Source of the DNA: Bryobacterales bacterium
Lineage (GTDB): Bacteria; Acidobacteriota; Terriglobia; Bryobacterales; Bryobacteraceae
NCBI GenBank assembly: GCA_020851555.1
Contig: JADZCM010000007.1
Location: forward strand, 1 to 35,788
Reading direction: 5' to 3'
DNA: 35,788 nucleotides
Shown here: in pieces, positions 1 to 7,528 of the stretch
Numbering within the stretch: position 1 is the first letter of the stretch
Layout: each line of letters begins with the position of its first letter
Program-made: the position numbers and the translations under genes
Notes under the pieces: model-generated
Told to the model about the DNA's origin: nothing
Database searches by the model: none
Seen by the model: only the letters and a program-made list of their open reading frames with translations

Positions 1-1
1 C

Positions 2-118
2 GAAAGAGCCAAGTTCAACATCGACTTTGGAGTGGCTCAGGCCGCCGGCAAAATCCTGCCCGGCGTGGACCTGAAGGTGCGTCACCAGTTCGCGTTCGGC
101 ATCTCATACGGACTCTGA
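2..118 (+). CDS. 3' end of a gene, possibly an outer-membrane beta-barrel protein (partial)
   Basis: Only the last 38 codons are in the window; the frame is open from base 2 to a TGA at 116-118. The peptide ends in VRHQFAFGISYGL, with alternating hydrophobic and polar residues and aromatic positions near the end. This resembles the closing beta-strand of outer-membrane barrels or porin-like proteins, but nothing more specific can be read from 38 residues. The next gene (purB) converges on it, with 35 bases between the two stop codons. The family assignment is a guess; that the frame is coding is more likely than not, because codon use matches its neighbours and the stop sits just before the convergent gene. 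Confidence 0.4.
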   Translation, partial: ERAKFNIDFGVAQAAGKILPGVDLKVRHQFAFGISYGL

Positions 119-153
119 AGGAACGCGGCTTCCGGCCGGAGCGGGATGCATGA

Positions 154-1461
154 TTACCCAAACACCCGCTCGAAGATGCGGTCCACGTTGGCCAACTGGC
201 GTTCCAGGGAGAAGGCGCGCGCGATCTGGTCCGGCGCCAGGACCGCCCGGATCTCCGCGTCGGCTTCGACCGCCGCCCGGAAGTCGCCCTCCTCCTCCCA
301 GGCCTTCATGGCGTGGCCCTGCACCACCTTGTAGGCCTTCTCGCGGAGCATGCCCGCCGCAGCCAGGTCCAGCAGCAACTGGCCCGAGAAGATGAGCCCC
401 CTGGTGAGGTCCAGGTTGCGGCGCATCCGCTCCGGGAATACCGGCATCTCCTCGACCAGCCAGGCGGTCTTGGCTAGCAGGTAATCCAGCAGGATGGCCG
501 AATCCGGAAGAATCACCCGCTCGACCGAGGAATGGGAGATGTCGCGCTCGTGCCATAGGGCGATGTTCTCGAACGCCGCCTGCGCATTGGCACGGATCAC
601 GCGGGCCAGCCCGCAGATTTGTTCGCTGGCGACCGGGTTGCGCTTGTGGGGCATGGCCGAACTGCCCTTCTGGCCCTTCGTGAACGGCTCCTGCGCCTCG
701 CGCACCTCGGTGCGCTGAAGGTGGCGGACCTCCAGGGCGATCTTCTCGAGGGTGGCGGCAACCAGGGCCAGGGCGCAGACGTAGGCCGCGTGGCGCTCGC
801 GCGACACCACCTGCGAGCTGATGGGAGCGGCCTTGAGTCCCAGCCGGGCGCAGATGGCCTCCTCGGCCGCCGGGCTGATGTGGCCGAAGGTCCCCACCGC
901 GCCGGACATCTTCCCCACCGCGAGATCGGCAGCGGCGGCTTCCAGGCGGCGCAGGCCGCTCCGCGCGTCGTCGTACCAGATGGCGAGCTTCAGGCCGAAC
1001 GTGATGGGTTCGGCGTGGACGCCGTGGGTCCGGCCGATTTGCACCGTGTGCTTGAATTCGAAGGCGCGTTTCTTCAGTGCGTCCATCAGCCGCCCGATCC
1101 CCGAGGCCAGCAGCGCGGAGGCCTGCTTGGCCAGCAACCCCTGGGCCGTGTCCACCACGTCGTTGGAGGTCAGGCCGTAGTGCAGCCAGCGCGACGCCTC
1201 GGCCTGGCCGTCGGCGGCCATGCTCTCGGCCACGGCGGTGGTGAAGGCGATGACGTCGTGCTTGACCTCGCGCTCAATCTCGTGGATGCGGGAGACCTCG
1301 AACCGCGCGTGCCGGCGCAGGGCTTGGGCGGCCTCCACCGGAACCTCGCCCAATTCCGCCAGCGTCTCGGAGGCCGCCAGTTCGACCTCCAGCCAGGCGG
1401 CAAAACGGTTCTCGTCGCTCCAGATCCGGCCCATTTCAGGACGCGTGTATCTTTTGATCAC
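154..1461 (-). CDS. purB: Adenylosuccinate lyase
   Basis: PurB acts twice in purine synthesis: it releases fumarate from SAICAR to give AICAR and from adenylosuccinate to give AMP. The 435-residue length is normal for the bacterial class that includes the Bacillus enzyme. The fumarase/aspartase-superfamily signature SSAMPHKRNP lies at residues 267-276, with the mobile-loop serine pair at 267-268. The other two conserved regions are TSNDVVDT (98-105) and GRTHGVHAEP (143-152), the latter with the catalytic-type histidine. The start is GTG, and it overlaps the TGA of the upstream MBL-fold gene by four bases (GTGA), so the two are probably translated from one message. A GGAGG element about 11 bases upstream fits a ribosome binding site. 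The rightward purS gene nearby supplies another purine step. Confidence 0.97.
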   Translation of the reverse strand: MIKRYTRPEMGRIWSDENRFAAWLEVELAASETLAELGEVPVEAAQALRRHARFEVSRIHEIEREVKHDVIAFTTAVAESMAADGQAEASRWLHYGLTSNDVVDTAQGLLAKQASALLASGIGRLMDALKKRAFEFKHTVQIGRTHGVHAEPITFGLKLAIWYDDARSGLRRLEAAAADLAVGKMSGAVGTFGHISPAAEEAICARLGLKAAPISSQVVSRERHAAYVCALALVAATLEKIALEVRHLQRTEVREAQEPFTKGQKGSSAMPHKRNPVASEQICGLARVIRANAQAAFENIALWHERDISHSSVERVILPDSAILLDYLLAKTAWLVEEMPVFPERMRRNLDLTRGLIFSGQLLLDLAAAGMLREKAYKVVQGHAMKAWEEEGDFRAAVEADAEIRAVLAPDQIARAFSLERQLANVDRIFERVFG

Positions 1462-2234
1462 AGTAGGAAGACCTCCGTCTGCTTGCGCGGCTCGGCGATC
1501 ACCAGGCGGGTCTCGAGGGCGCGAGCCTGCAAGGCCTGCGAGGCCACCAGCCGCACCAGTTCAGGATGATTGTTGTTCTCGCTGATGTGGCCCAGAACCA
1601 GGGTGGCCGTGCTCCCTCCCAGGTCCGACCGGATGAATTCGGAAACAACGTCGTTGGAAAGGTGTCCTCTCCGTCCCATCACCCGCTGCTTGACGGACCA
1701 GGGGTACGGCCCCACCTTCAGCATTTCCAGGTCATGATTGGACTCAAGAACCAGGAGGTGCGCGTCCCGCACGTGGTACCGGATCGAGTCGGGGATGTAG
1801 CCGAGGTCCGTGACCGACGCCACCTTGACTCCTTGCGCGCGGAAGGTGAACGCCACGGGGTCCAGCGCGTCGTGGGGGACGGTGAAGCTGTCGATCTCGA
1901 AGTCCCCGATGACGAACCGGCACCCGGCCTGGAAGGTCTCCAGGTGAGGGGCGCGGTCCTCCCACGCCAGCGCCTGCGCCGTCAGCGCCGTCACGTGGAC
2001 GGGCGGCCTGTATTGAAGTTTGCGCAGGAGCACGGGCAGCCCGGAGACGTGATCGCTGTGTTCGTGGGTGATCAGCACGGCATCGAGGCCGGCGGGCTCC
2101 TCGCCGATCAGCGCCAGGCGGCTGGTGAGCTCGCGGAAGCTCAGCCCGGCGTCGATCAGGATGCGCGTCCGCCCGGTCGCCACCAGCGTGGCATTTCCGG
2201 AGCTTCCGCTGGCGAGCACACAGACTTTGACGAT
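1458..2234 (-). CDS. MBL-fold metallo-hydrolase of the YycJ/WalJ type, apparently with a non-standard start codon
   Basis: This is a cytoplasmic metallo-beta-lactamase-fold hydrolase. The YycJ/WalJ family comprises small di-metal phosphodiesterase-like proteins, often linked to DNA metabolism or cell-wall control. The family opening VLASGSSGN is at residues 6-14 and the metal motif HEHSDH at 57-62, followed by later conserved stretches such as TDLGY and GHLSND. About 258 residues is the usual size. The start is unusual: no ATG, GTG or TTG precedes the first beta-strand nearby. A strong GGGAGG element (2240-2245, read leftward) sits 5 bases before an ATC codon (2234) and 8 before a GTC (2231). 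The nearest standard start, GTG at 2219, is 20 bases from it and would clip the first strand. I placed the start at ATC. The gene overlaps purB by four bases. Confidence 0.85.
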   Translation of the reverse strand: MVKVCVLASGSSGNATLVATGRTRILIDAGLSFRELTSRLALIGEEPAGLDAVLITHEHSDHVSGLPVLLRKLQYRPPVHVTALTAQALAWEDRAPHLETFQAGCRFVIGDFEIDSFTVPHDALDPVAFTFRAQGVKVASVTDLGYIPDSIRYHVRDAHLLVLESNHDLEMLKVGPYPWSVKQRVMGRRGHLSNDVVSEFIRSDLGGSTATLVLGHISENNNHPELVRLVASQALQARALETRLVIAEPRKQTEVFLL

Positions 2235-2314
2235 GGCGGCCTCCCGGACACTCCCTTGTAGCAGGAAGCGGCCTGGCGAAACAAGTTCCCCCGGGGGCCC
2301 CGGTCCGGATTGTC

Positions 2315-2320
2315 TAGAAT
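2315..2320 (+). promoter_or_regulatory. Candidate -10 box of the purS-glmS transcript
   Basis: TAGAAT lies 11 bases before the purS ATG, in the 96-base gap between the divergent MBL-fold gene and purS. No convincing -35 element is seen. If real, transcription would begin only a few bases before the ATG. The GGGAG just downstream (2321-2325) would then be at or before the transcription start. Confidence 0.35.
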
Positions 2321-2330
2321 GGGAGTATCC

Positions 2331-2576
2331 ATGCGAGCACGAGTCTACGTTTCCCTGAAGCCCACCGTTCTTGATCCCCAGGGCAAAACCATCCACGCGG
2401 CGTTGAAGGGTCTCGGTTACACGGCCATCTCCGACGTGCGGCAAGGCAAGTTCTTCGAGATCCGCATTGACCCCCAGACCGATCCAGCCGCCCTGCGGAA
2501 GCAGATCGAGCAGATCGCCCGGGACGTCCTGGCAAACCCCGTGATCGAGGAGTACCGGGTCGAGTTGCTGGACTGA
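2331..2576 (+). CDS. purS: Phosphoribosylformylglycinamidine synthase subunit PurS
   Basis: PurS is the small dimeric subunit that bridges PurL and the glutaminase PurQ in the FGAM synthase complex (FGAR + glutamine + ATP to FGAM). The 81-residue product has the typical pattern: an opening strand RARVYVSLKPTVLDPQGK, a central VRQGKFFEI and a C-terminal NPVIEEYRVEL. I chose the ATG at 2331 because GGGAG lies 5 bases upstream and because it gives the usual length. An ATG at 2319 and a TTG at 2310 are in frame but add unconserved residues. glmS follows after 12 bases on the same strand, so the two are probably co-transcribed. No purQ or purL is in the window, which is unusual because purS normally precedes purQ. 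Confidence 0.93.
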   Translation: MRARVYVSLKPTVLDPQGKTIHAALKGLGYTAISDVRQGKFFEIRIDPQTDPAALRKQIEQIARDVLANPVIEEYRVELLD

Positions 2577-2588
2577 CCCGGAGATCCC

Positions 2589-4442
2589 ATGTGCGGAATT
2601 GTCGGCTACGTAGGCGGACGTGACGCCGTACCCATCATTCTGGACGGGCTGCGGCGGCTGGAGTACCGCGGCTACGATTCCGCGGGCATCGCGGTGCTGG
2701 ACGCCTCCAATGAGCTCAAGCTGCGGCGCACCTCCGGGAAGCTGCGCAACCTGGAGGAGGCAGTGCGCATGGACCCGGTCTCCGGCACCTTCGGCATCGG
2801 ACACACGCGCTGGGCCACACACGGGCGTCCGACCGAGGAAAACGCGCACCCCCACCGCGACTGCAAGGGCGACGTCGTGGTGGTGCACAACGGCGTCATC
2901 GAGAATTTCCTCCCGCTCCGGCGCCAACTCCTGGACGAAGGCCACAAGCTGCAAACCGAGACCGATACCGAACTGATCGCGCACCTGATCGAGAAGCATC
3001 TCCAGGGGAGCCTGGAGGAGGCCGTGCGGCAGGCGGTGCGTCAGCTTCGGGGCATTTTCGCCATCGTCGTGATCAGCCGGTCGGACCCCCGGAAGATCGT
3101 GGCCGCCCGCAAGGGTCCCCCCGTGGTTGTGGGCCTGGGAAACAAGGAGTACTTCGTGGCTTCCGACGTCCCCGCGATCCTGAATCACACCCGCGAAGTG
3201 TTCTTCCTGGCCGACGGCGACCTGGCGGTTGTGGAAGGGGAAGGGGTGCACCTGGGAGATTTTGATGGACGCCCCGTCAAGCGCCCGCTGACGCACATCA
3301 TGTGGGACCCCATCATGGCCGAAAAGGGCGGCTACAAGCACTTCATGCTGAAGGAGATCTACGAGCAGCCACGCGCGGTGCGCGACACCGTCGTGGGGCG
3401 GGTGGCCTTGGAATCCGGCCGTGTGTTCCTGGATGAGATGGACATCACCGAGGAGGAGTTCCGCCGGTTTGAGCAAGTCAAGATCGTGGCCTGCGGCACG
3501 AGCTGGCACGCGGCCCTGGTGGGCAAGTTCATGCTCGAGAGCTTGGCCCGGCTCCCGGTGGAAGTGGACTACGGGAGCGAGTTCCGCTACCGCGATCCGA
3601 TCCTGGGGCCGGACACCCTGACGGTGGTGATCTCACAGTCGGGAGAGACGGCCGATACGCTGGCCGCGCAGCGCGAGGCGAAACAGGAGAATTCCAGAAC
3701 CCTCGCCATCTGCAACGTGCTCGGTTCCATGGTGACCCGGGAAGCCTCCGGCACGCTCTATACGCACGCCGGGCCGGAGATCGGCGTCGCTTCCACCAAG
3801 GCTTTCACCACGCAGCTTGCGGCGCTTTTCCTCCTCGCGCTGCACCTGGGGCGGGTGCGGGAGGTCCTGGACGAGGCGGAGTGCCGCCGGCTGGCGCAAG
3901 AGTTGCTGGCCATCCCGGCCAAGCTCGAGGCCGTGCTCTCCCGCGACGCGCTGTACGAGGAACTGGCGCGTAAGTACTTTCGCGCCGGCGATTTCCTCTT
4001 CCTGGGGCGGGGGGTCCACTTCCCCATCGCGCTGGAGGGCGCGCTGAAGCTGAAGGAGATCTCCTATATCCACGCGGAGGGTTATCCGGCCGGGGAGATG
4101 AAGCACGGTCCCATCGCCCTGGTCGATGAGCACATGCCGGTGGTCGTGGTGGCCTCACGCGACGCTTCCGCCGCCAACAGCCGGGTTCTGTACGAGAAGA
4201 CCATCTCCAACATCCAGGAGGTAAAGGCACGGGAGGGAAAGGTCATCGCCGTCATCACGCAAGGCGATGTGGAAGCCGCCCGCCTGGCGGATCATGTGAT
4301 CGAGATACCCCCCGCTTGCGAGCTGCTCCTGCCGATCCTGGAGGTCGTCCCGTTGCAGTTGCTGGCGTACCACGTGGCCGTCCGCCTGGGCTGCGACGTG
4401 GATCAGCCCCGCAACCTGGCCAAGAGCGTTACGGTGGAGTAG
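2589..4442 (+). CDS. glmS: Glutamine--fructose-6-phosphate aminotransferase (isomerizing)
   Basis: GlmS makes glucosamine-6-phosphate from fructose-6-phosphate and glutamine, the first step to UDP-GlcNAc for peptidoglycan and lipopolysaccharide. The protein begins [10 protein letters not shown]; Cys2 becomes the N-terminal nucleophile of the class II glutaminase domain (about residues 1-225), and [11 protein letters not shown] is the conserved following segment. Two SIS sugar-isomerase domains follow (about 285-420 and 455-600), with SQSGETADT in the first. The C-terminus [13 protein letters not shown] is the family's standard ending, so the 617-residue protein is complete. GGAG just before the ATG is a plausible ribosome binding site. 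No glmS-ribozyme-like leader is possible, because the gene starts 12 bases after purS. Confidence 0.98.
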   Translation: MCGIVGYVGGRDAVPIILDGLRRLEYRGYDSAGIAVLDASNELKLRRTSGKLRNLEEAVRMDPVSGTFGIGHTRWATHGRPTEENAHPHRDCKGDVVVVHNGVIENFLPLRRQLLDEGHKLQTETDTELIAHLIEKHLQGSLEEAVRQAVRQLRGIFAIVVISRSDPRKIVAARKGPPVVVGLGNKEYFVASDVPAILNHTREVFFLADGDLAVVEGEGVHLGDFDGRPVKRPLTHIMWDPIMAEKGGYKHFMLKEIYEQPRAVRDTVVGRVALESGRVFLDEMDITEEEFRRFEQVKIVACGTSWHAALVGKFMLESLARLPVEVDYGSEFRYRDPILGPDTLTVVISQSGETADTLAAQREAKQENSRTLAICNVLGSMVTREASGTLYTHAGPEIGVASTKAFTTQLAALFLLALHLGRVREVLDEAECRRLAQELLAIPAKLEAVLSRDALYEELARKYFRAGDFLFLGRGVHFPIALEGALKLKEISYIHAEGYPAGEMKHGPIALVDEHMPVVVVASRDASAANSRVLYEKTISNIQEVKAREGKVIAVITQGDVEAARLADHVIEIPPACELLLPILEVVPLQLLAYHVAVRLGCDVDQPRNLAKSVTVE

Positions 4443-4459
4443 AGGCGCGGCGCCTGTCC

Positions 4460-4939
4460 CTACTTCTGCTCGGCGACCGAGCGTTCGGCCAGTTCTCCGA
4501 GGATGGGCAGGCGGTACTGCTCGCCCCGGCTGGCCTTGATCAGCATGACGATCCAGGCCACTACGACAACGGCTTTCAGAACACCGACAAAAGCGAAGCT
4601 CGAGAGAGCCGGCACCCAGACGGTCCCCCACCCGCGCACCCTGGTGAAGCCCATCACCGGCCCCATGATCATGTCCACGAGCAGCCAGACGACGAACAGG
4701 TAGATGCCCTGGAAGGCGTGGAAACGCACGCCGGCATCCTGCCGGAAGCGTGCCGAAGCCAGGACGATGATCGCGGCGATCCATCCCACAAAGGGGATAT
4801 AGCAGAGGATGGAGGCCGTCCGCGGATTGAACCCGTCGTAGGCGGGCGCGGCCGCGGACACCGGCTGCCTGGCGCCACAACGGCCGCAGAACACGTCCTC
4901 GTCGCGAAGCTGCGTTCCGCATTGGCTACAGTAGGGCAA
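4460..4939 (-). CDS. Zinc-ribbon DUF4870-type membrane protein
   Basis: A small membrane protein of unknown function. Two CxxC pairs (Cys4, Cys7, Cys18, Cys21) form an N-terminal zinc ribbon. A Pro/Ala linker leads to three hydrophobic segments (about 43-61, 76-98 and 116-134). The membrane part has the feel of the DUF4870/Tic20-like family, including VRFHAFQGIY between the first two segments. Starts are TTG only. I chose TTG at 4939 because AGGAGG lies 4 bases upstream and because it puts the CxxC pair next to the N-terminus, as is usual. A TTG at 4954 is possible and would add five residues. It converges with glmS across a 17-base gap. The role is unknown. Confidence 0.8.
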   Translation of the reverse strand: MPYCSQCGTQLRDEDVFCGRCGARQPVSAAAPAYDGFNPRTASILCYIPFVGWIAAIIVLASARFRQDAGVRFHAFQGIYLFVVWLLVDMIMGPVMGFTRVRGWGTVWVPALSSFAFVGVLKAVVVVAWIVMLIKASRGEQYRLPILGELAERSVAEQK

Positions 4940-5092
4940 GCCGCCTCCTGCCAAGTCCTACGATAAGCCGGACGCCCATGTTCCGGCAAATGCGCCTATC
5001 ACGGGCGTTTTCGCCGCGCGCCGCGCCCCGCCGGGGCTCTTCTCAGCAGGGACGCGGAGTTTCACCCCGGAGGCAGCTCGATTCCAGGGGGT

Positions 5093-5098
5093 AGACTA
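5093..5098 (+). promoter_or_regulatory. Candidate -10 box of the TPR-protein operon
   Basis: TAGACT lies 11 bases before the ATG at 5110 and is followed at once by a purine-rich AGGGAGAGGGAG stretch that is the likely ribosome binding site. The 170-base gap between the divergent zinc-ribbon gene and this operon holds no other recognisable element. Confidence 0.3.
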
Positions 5099-5109
5099 GG
5101 GAGAGGGAG

Positions 5110-6228
5110 ATGCTGTCCGCGGTTCTTATCCTGGTCTGTGCCCTGCTCCAGTCGGCCGACCCGTCGGCAGAGGGACTCAAGGCCCTGGATGCAAAGGACT
5201 ATGAGACTGCCGCCCGGAGCTTCGCCCTGGCGGTCGAGGCGGACCCCAAGGACTTTGCCGCACATTTTCACCTGGCCCTGGCCAACAGCCTGCTGGGAAA
5301 GACCGCGGAAGCCATCGCGGGCTATAAGACGGTGCTGGCGCTCAAGCCGGGACTCTACGAAGCCGAGTTGAATCTCGGGAGACTGTTGCTGGACCGGAAA
5401 CAGCCCGGCGAGGCGATACCGCTGCTCAGCGCGGCAGCCGCCGGGAAGCCCCTTGAGTTCCGCCCCAACTTCTACCTCGCCGAGGCATTGCTGGCTGCGG
5501 GCGACCTGCCGAAGGCGGAAGAGCACTATCTCATTTGCGCCGGAGCCGAGCCCGGCTCGGCGGCGGTTCAAGCCGGGCTGGCGCGGGCGCGCGCGCGGCA
5601 GGGCCGCCTGGAGGACGCCGAGGTTGCCTTCCGCAAGGCCGCCGCTCTGGATGGGGTTTACAAGGAAGCCATCCTGGAATTGGCGGCGCTTTACGAGGAC
5701 AAGGGGGATCTTGACAAAGCAATTGAGATCTATGCGGAGTTCCCCGAGCACGCGGCGGCGGCCGAACACAGGGCCATTCTGCTCATCCGGACCGGGAAAC
5801 CCGCCGAGGCGGCCCCCCTGCTGGAACGGCTGCTGGCCGGTGAACCCGGCAACGCGGCGCTGCGGCTGACCTACGGCCGGGTGCTGCGCGATTTGAAAAA
5901 ATACCCGGCCGCGGCCGCCGAGTTCGTCAAGGCGGTACAGGCCAAGCCCGATTTTGTCGAGGCCTGGGGCGAACTGGCTGCCGTGTTCATCCTGCTGGAG
6001 GATCACCCCGACGCGCTGGCCGCGCTCGACCGGCTGAAAGCGCTGGGCGCCGAGCAGCCCGGGCACTTGTACTTGCGCGCCATCATGCTGGATAAGGCGA
6101 AACAGCCGAAGCTCGCGTTGGAGAGCTACGAGAGATTCCTGGCCGCCAGCCAGGGAAAGAGTCCCGAGGAGGAGTTTCAGGCGCGGCAGCGGGCGCGAAT
6201 TCTCAAAAAGGAGCTGGAACGAAGGTGA
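5110..6228 (+). CDS. Exported tetratricopeptide-repeat (TPR) protein
   Basis: A 372-residue protein with a short hydrophobic signal sequence (about residues 1-15) and then near-continuous TPR helices to the end. Clear repeat units include GDLPKAEEHYLICAGAEP and GDLDKAIEIYAEF, and there are roughly eight to nine repeats. TPR arrays are protein-protein interaction scaffolds; an exported one probably acts in the periplasm or at the envelope. The ATG has a purine-rich ribosome binding site. The TGA overlaps the GTG of the next gene (GTGA), so the two are translationally coupled. The last residues are a basic helix (RARILKKELERR). The specific partner is unknown; the two small exported helical proteins encoded just downstream are the obvious candidates. 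Confidence 0.85.
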   Translation: MLSAVLILVCALLQSADPSAEGLKALDAKDYETAARSFALAVEADPKDFAAHFHLALANSLLGKTAEAIAGYKTVLALKPGLYEAELNLGRLLLDRKQPGEAIPLLSAAAAGKPLEFRPNFYLAEALLAAGDLPKAEEHYLICAGAEPGSAAVQAGLARARARQGRLEDAEVAFRKAAALDGVYKEAILELAALYEDKGDLDKAIEIYAEFPEHAAAAEHRAILLIRTGKPAEAAPLLERLLAGEPGNAALRLTYGRVLRDLKKYPAAAAEFVKAVQAKPDFVEAWGELAAVFILLEDHPDALAALDRLKALGAEQPGHLYLRAIMLDKAKQPKLALESYERFLAASQGKSPEEEFQARQRARILKKELERR

Positions 6229-6674
6229 TCCGGGCTAGCGCCATCGCCGCCGCGGTTCTGCTGACTTTCACGGCGCCTGGCACGCTTTCCGCGGACCTCG
6301 CCCAAGCCAGGGCGGAGAGGAATCTCGACCGGCGCACTCGCCTGGCGCTGGACAACGGCGCGCTACAGTTACGTCTCGCGGCGGAGGCGAATAAAAGCGG
6401 CGAATGGCTCAAGACCAGGGCCGCGTTGGATGAACTGGGCGAATCCATCGACCTGGCCTACGCGTCGCAAAAAGAAACCGGCCGGAACCCGCGCGGCGCG
6501 CGGCAGTACAAGAACCTGGAAGTCCGGGTAAGGGGCTTGCTCAAGACCCTCGAGGAGTTCCAGCGCACGCTGGATTTCCAACAGCGCGAGGAGACGGAGC
6601 CGCTCGTGGAAAAGATCCGCCGCGTTCACGACGAGGTGCTTCAGAGCATCTTGGCGCCCAAAAGAAAAAAGTAG
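6225..6674 (+). CDS. Small exported helical protein of unknown function
   Basis: I do not recognise this family. The 149-residue product has a typical signal peptide (basic start, hydrophobic core to about residue 20, then APGTLSA). The mature part is highly charged and predicted all-helical, with long amphipathic stretches such as GLLKTLEEFQRTLDF, and it ends in a lysine-rich tail (PKRKK). The GTG start overlaps the stop of the TPR gene by four bases. The next gene starts 8 bases after its TAG. The context suggests it works with the exported TPR protein in the cell envelope, but no activity can be named. Confidence 0.75.
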   Translation: MIRASAIAAAVLLTFTAPGTLSADLAQARAERNLDRRTRLALDNGALQLRLAAEANKSGEWLKTRAALDELGESIDLAYASQKETGRNPRGARQYKNLEVRVRGLLKTLEEFQRTLDFQQREETEPLVEKIRRVHDEVLQSILAPKRKK

Positions 6675-6682
6675 GGGGAAGA

Positions 6683-7318
6683 ATGAGACGGTGGGTGGCG
6701 TGCCTGGGACTTCTCGCCGCCGCGGCATGCCCGGCGGCCAATCGCGACTTCCTGACGGCTGCCGAGATTGACCAGCTTCGGGAGATTCAGGAGCCGGATG
6801 CCCGGCTCCAACTCTACGCCGGGTTCGTCAAGGCGCGCATGGCGCTGCTCCAGCAACTGACCGCCAAGGACAAGGCCGGCCGCAGCGCTCAGATCCGCGA
6901 GGCCCTGGAGGAGTACACAAGCCTGATCGACGCCATGGACGCGGTCACCGACGATGCCCTCCGCCGCCGCCAGCCGTTGGACGCGGGCATCAAAGCGGTG
7001 GTGGCGACGGAGACCGAGATGCTGGCCGCGTTGCGCAAGATTTCGGACAGCGAGCCGAAGGACCTTGTGGTCTACAAGTTTCTGCTCGAGCAGGCCATCA
7101 TGGCGACCGAGGACAGCCTGGAGATGGCCCGAACGGATTTGAATACCCGCTCGGCGGAGGTCATCAGCCGGGAGGCCAAGGAGAAACGGGACCGTGAGGC
7201 CGCCATGCGCCCCGAGGAGGTGGAGTCCCGGCGCGCGGCGGAAAAGAAGGAAGCCGAGCAGAAGCGGAAAGTGCCCACCCTGCGCCGCCCCGGCGAGCAA
7301 GCGAAGGAGAAGCCGTAG
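6683..7318 (+). CDS. Exported coiled-coil-type protein of unknown function
   Basis: I do not recognise this family. The 211-residue product has an N-terminal signal sequence with a cysteine near the cleavage region (AAAACPAANRDF), so it could be a lipoprotein, though the lipobox is weak. The body is helical. The last 55 residues are an unusually charged Glu/Lys/Arg-rich segment (EAKEKRDREAAMRPEE and similar) that should form a single long helix or coiled coil and ends in a Pro/Lys-rich tail. GGGGGAAG before the ATG is a good ribosome binding site. It is the third gene of the run that starts at 5110. The following 210 bases before the next gene hold nothing I can identify. Confidence 0.75.
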   Translation: MRRWVACLGLLAAAACPAANRDFLTAAEIDQLREIQEPDARLQLYAGFVKARMALLQQLTAKDKAGRSAQIREALEEYTSLIDAMDAVTDDALRRRQPLDAGIKAVVATETEMLAALRKISDSEPKDLVVYKFLLEQAIMATEDSLEMARTDLNTRSAEVISREAKEKRDREAAMRPEEVESRRAAEKKEAEQKRKVPTLRRPGEQAKEKP

Positions 7319-7528
7319 CCCGGTGGCGTCGAGCGGCGGCCCCGGGCTTGGTTCACAACGGTCCCGCAAGGGCCATCCCCTTGCAGGAAGCGGGTTTTCG
7401 CCGCGCGGCCAAGCGGCTCGGGTGAATATGGTGCTATTCCTGAAAGTGGCCGCTGGAGGACGCCGTCCTGTCCGGCATTACCCCCGCCGCGGCCCAAGAG
7501 CATTACCAGGCAGCGTGGAGTTATTCTC

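Noticed and set aside
1458..3509. A 683-codon leftward open frame running through glmS into the MBL-fold gene
   Set aside because: Everything upstream of about 2234 is the antisense shadow of purS and glmS. Only the last 258 codons carry conserved MBL-fold sequence.
7319..7528. Possible RNA gene or short coding sequence in the 210-base gap before the lysozyme-like gene
   Set aside because: No cloverleaf, conserved loop or coding frame with a sensible start was found; it may simply hold a promoter.
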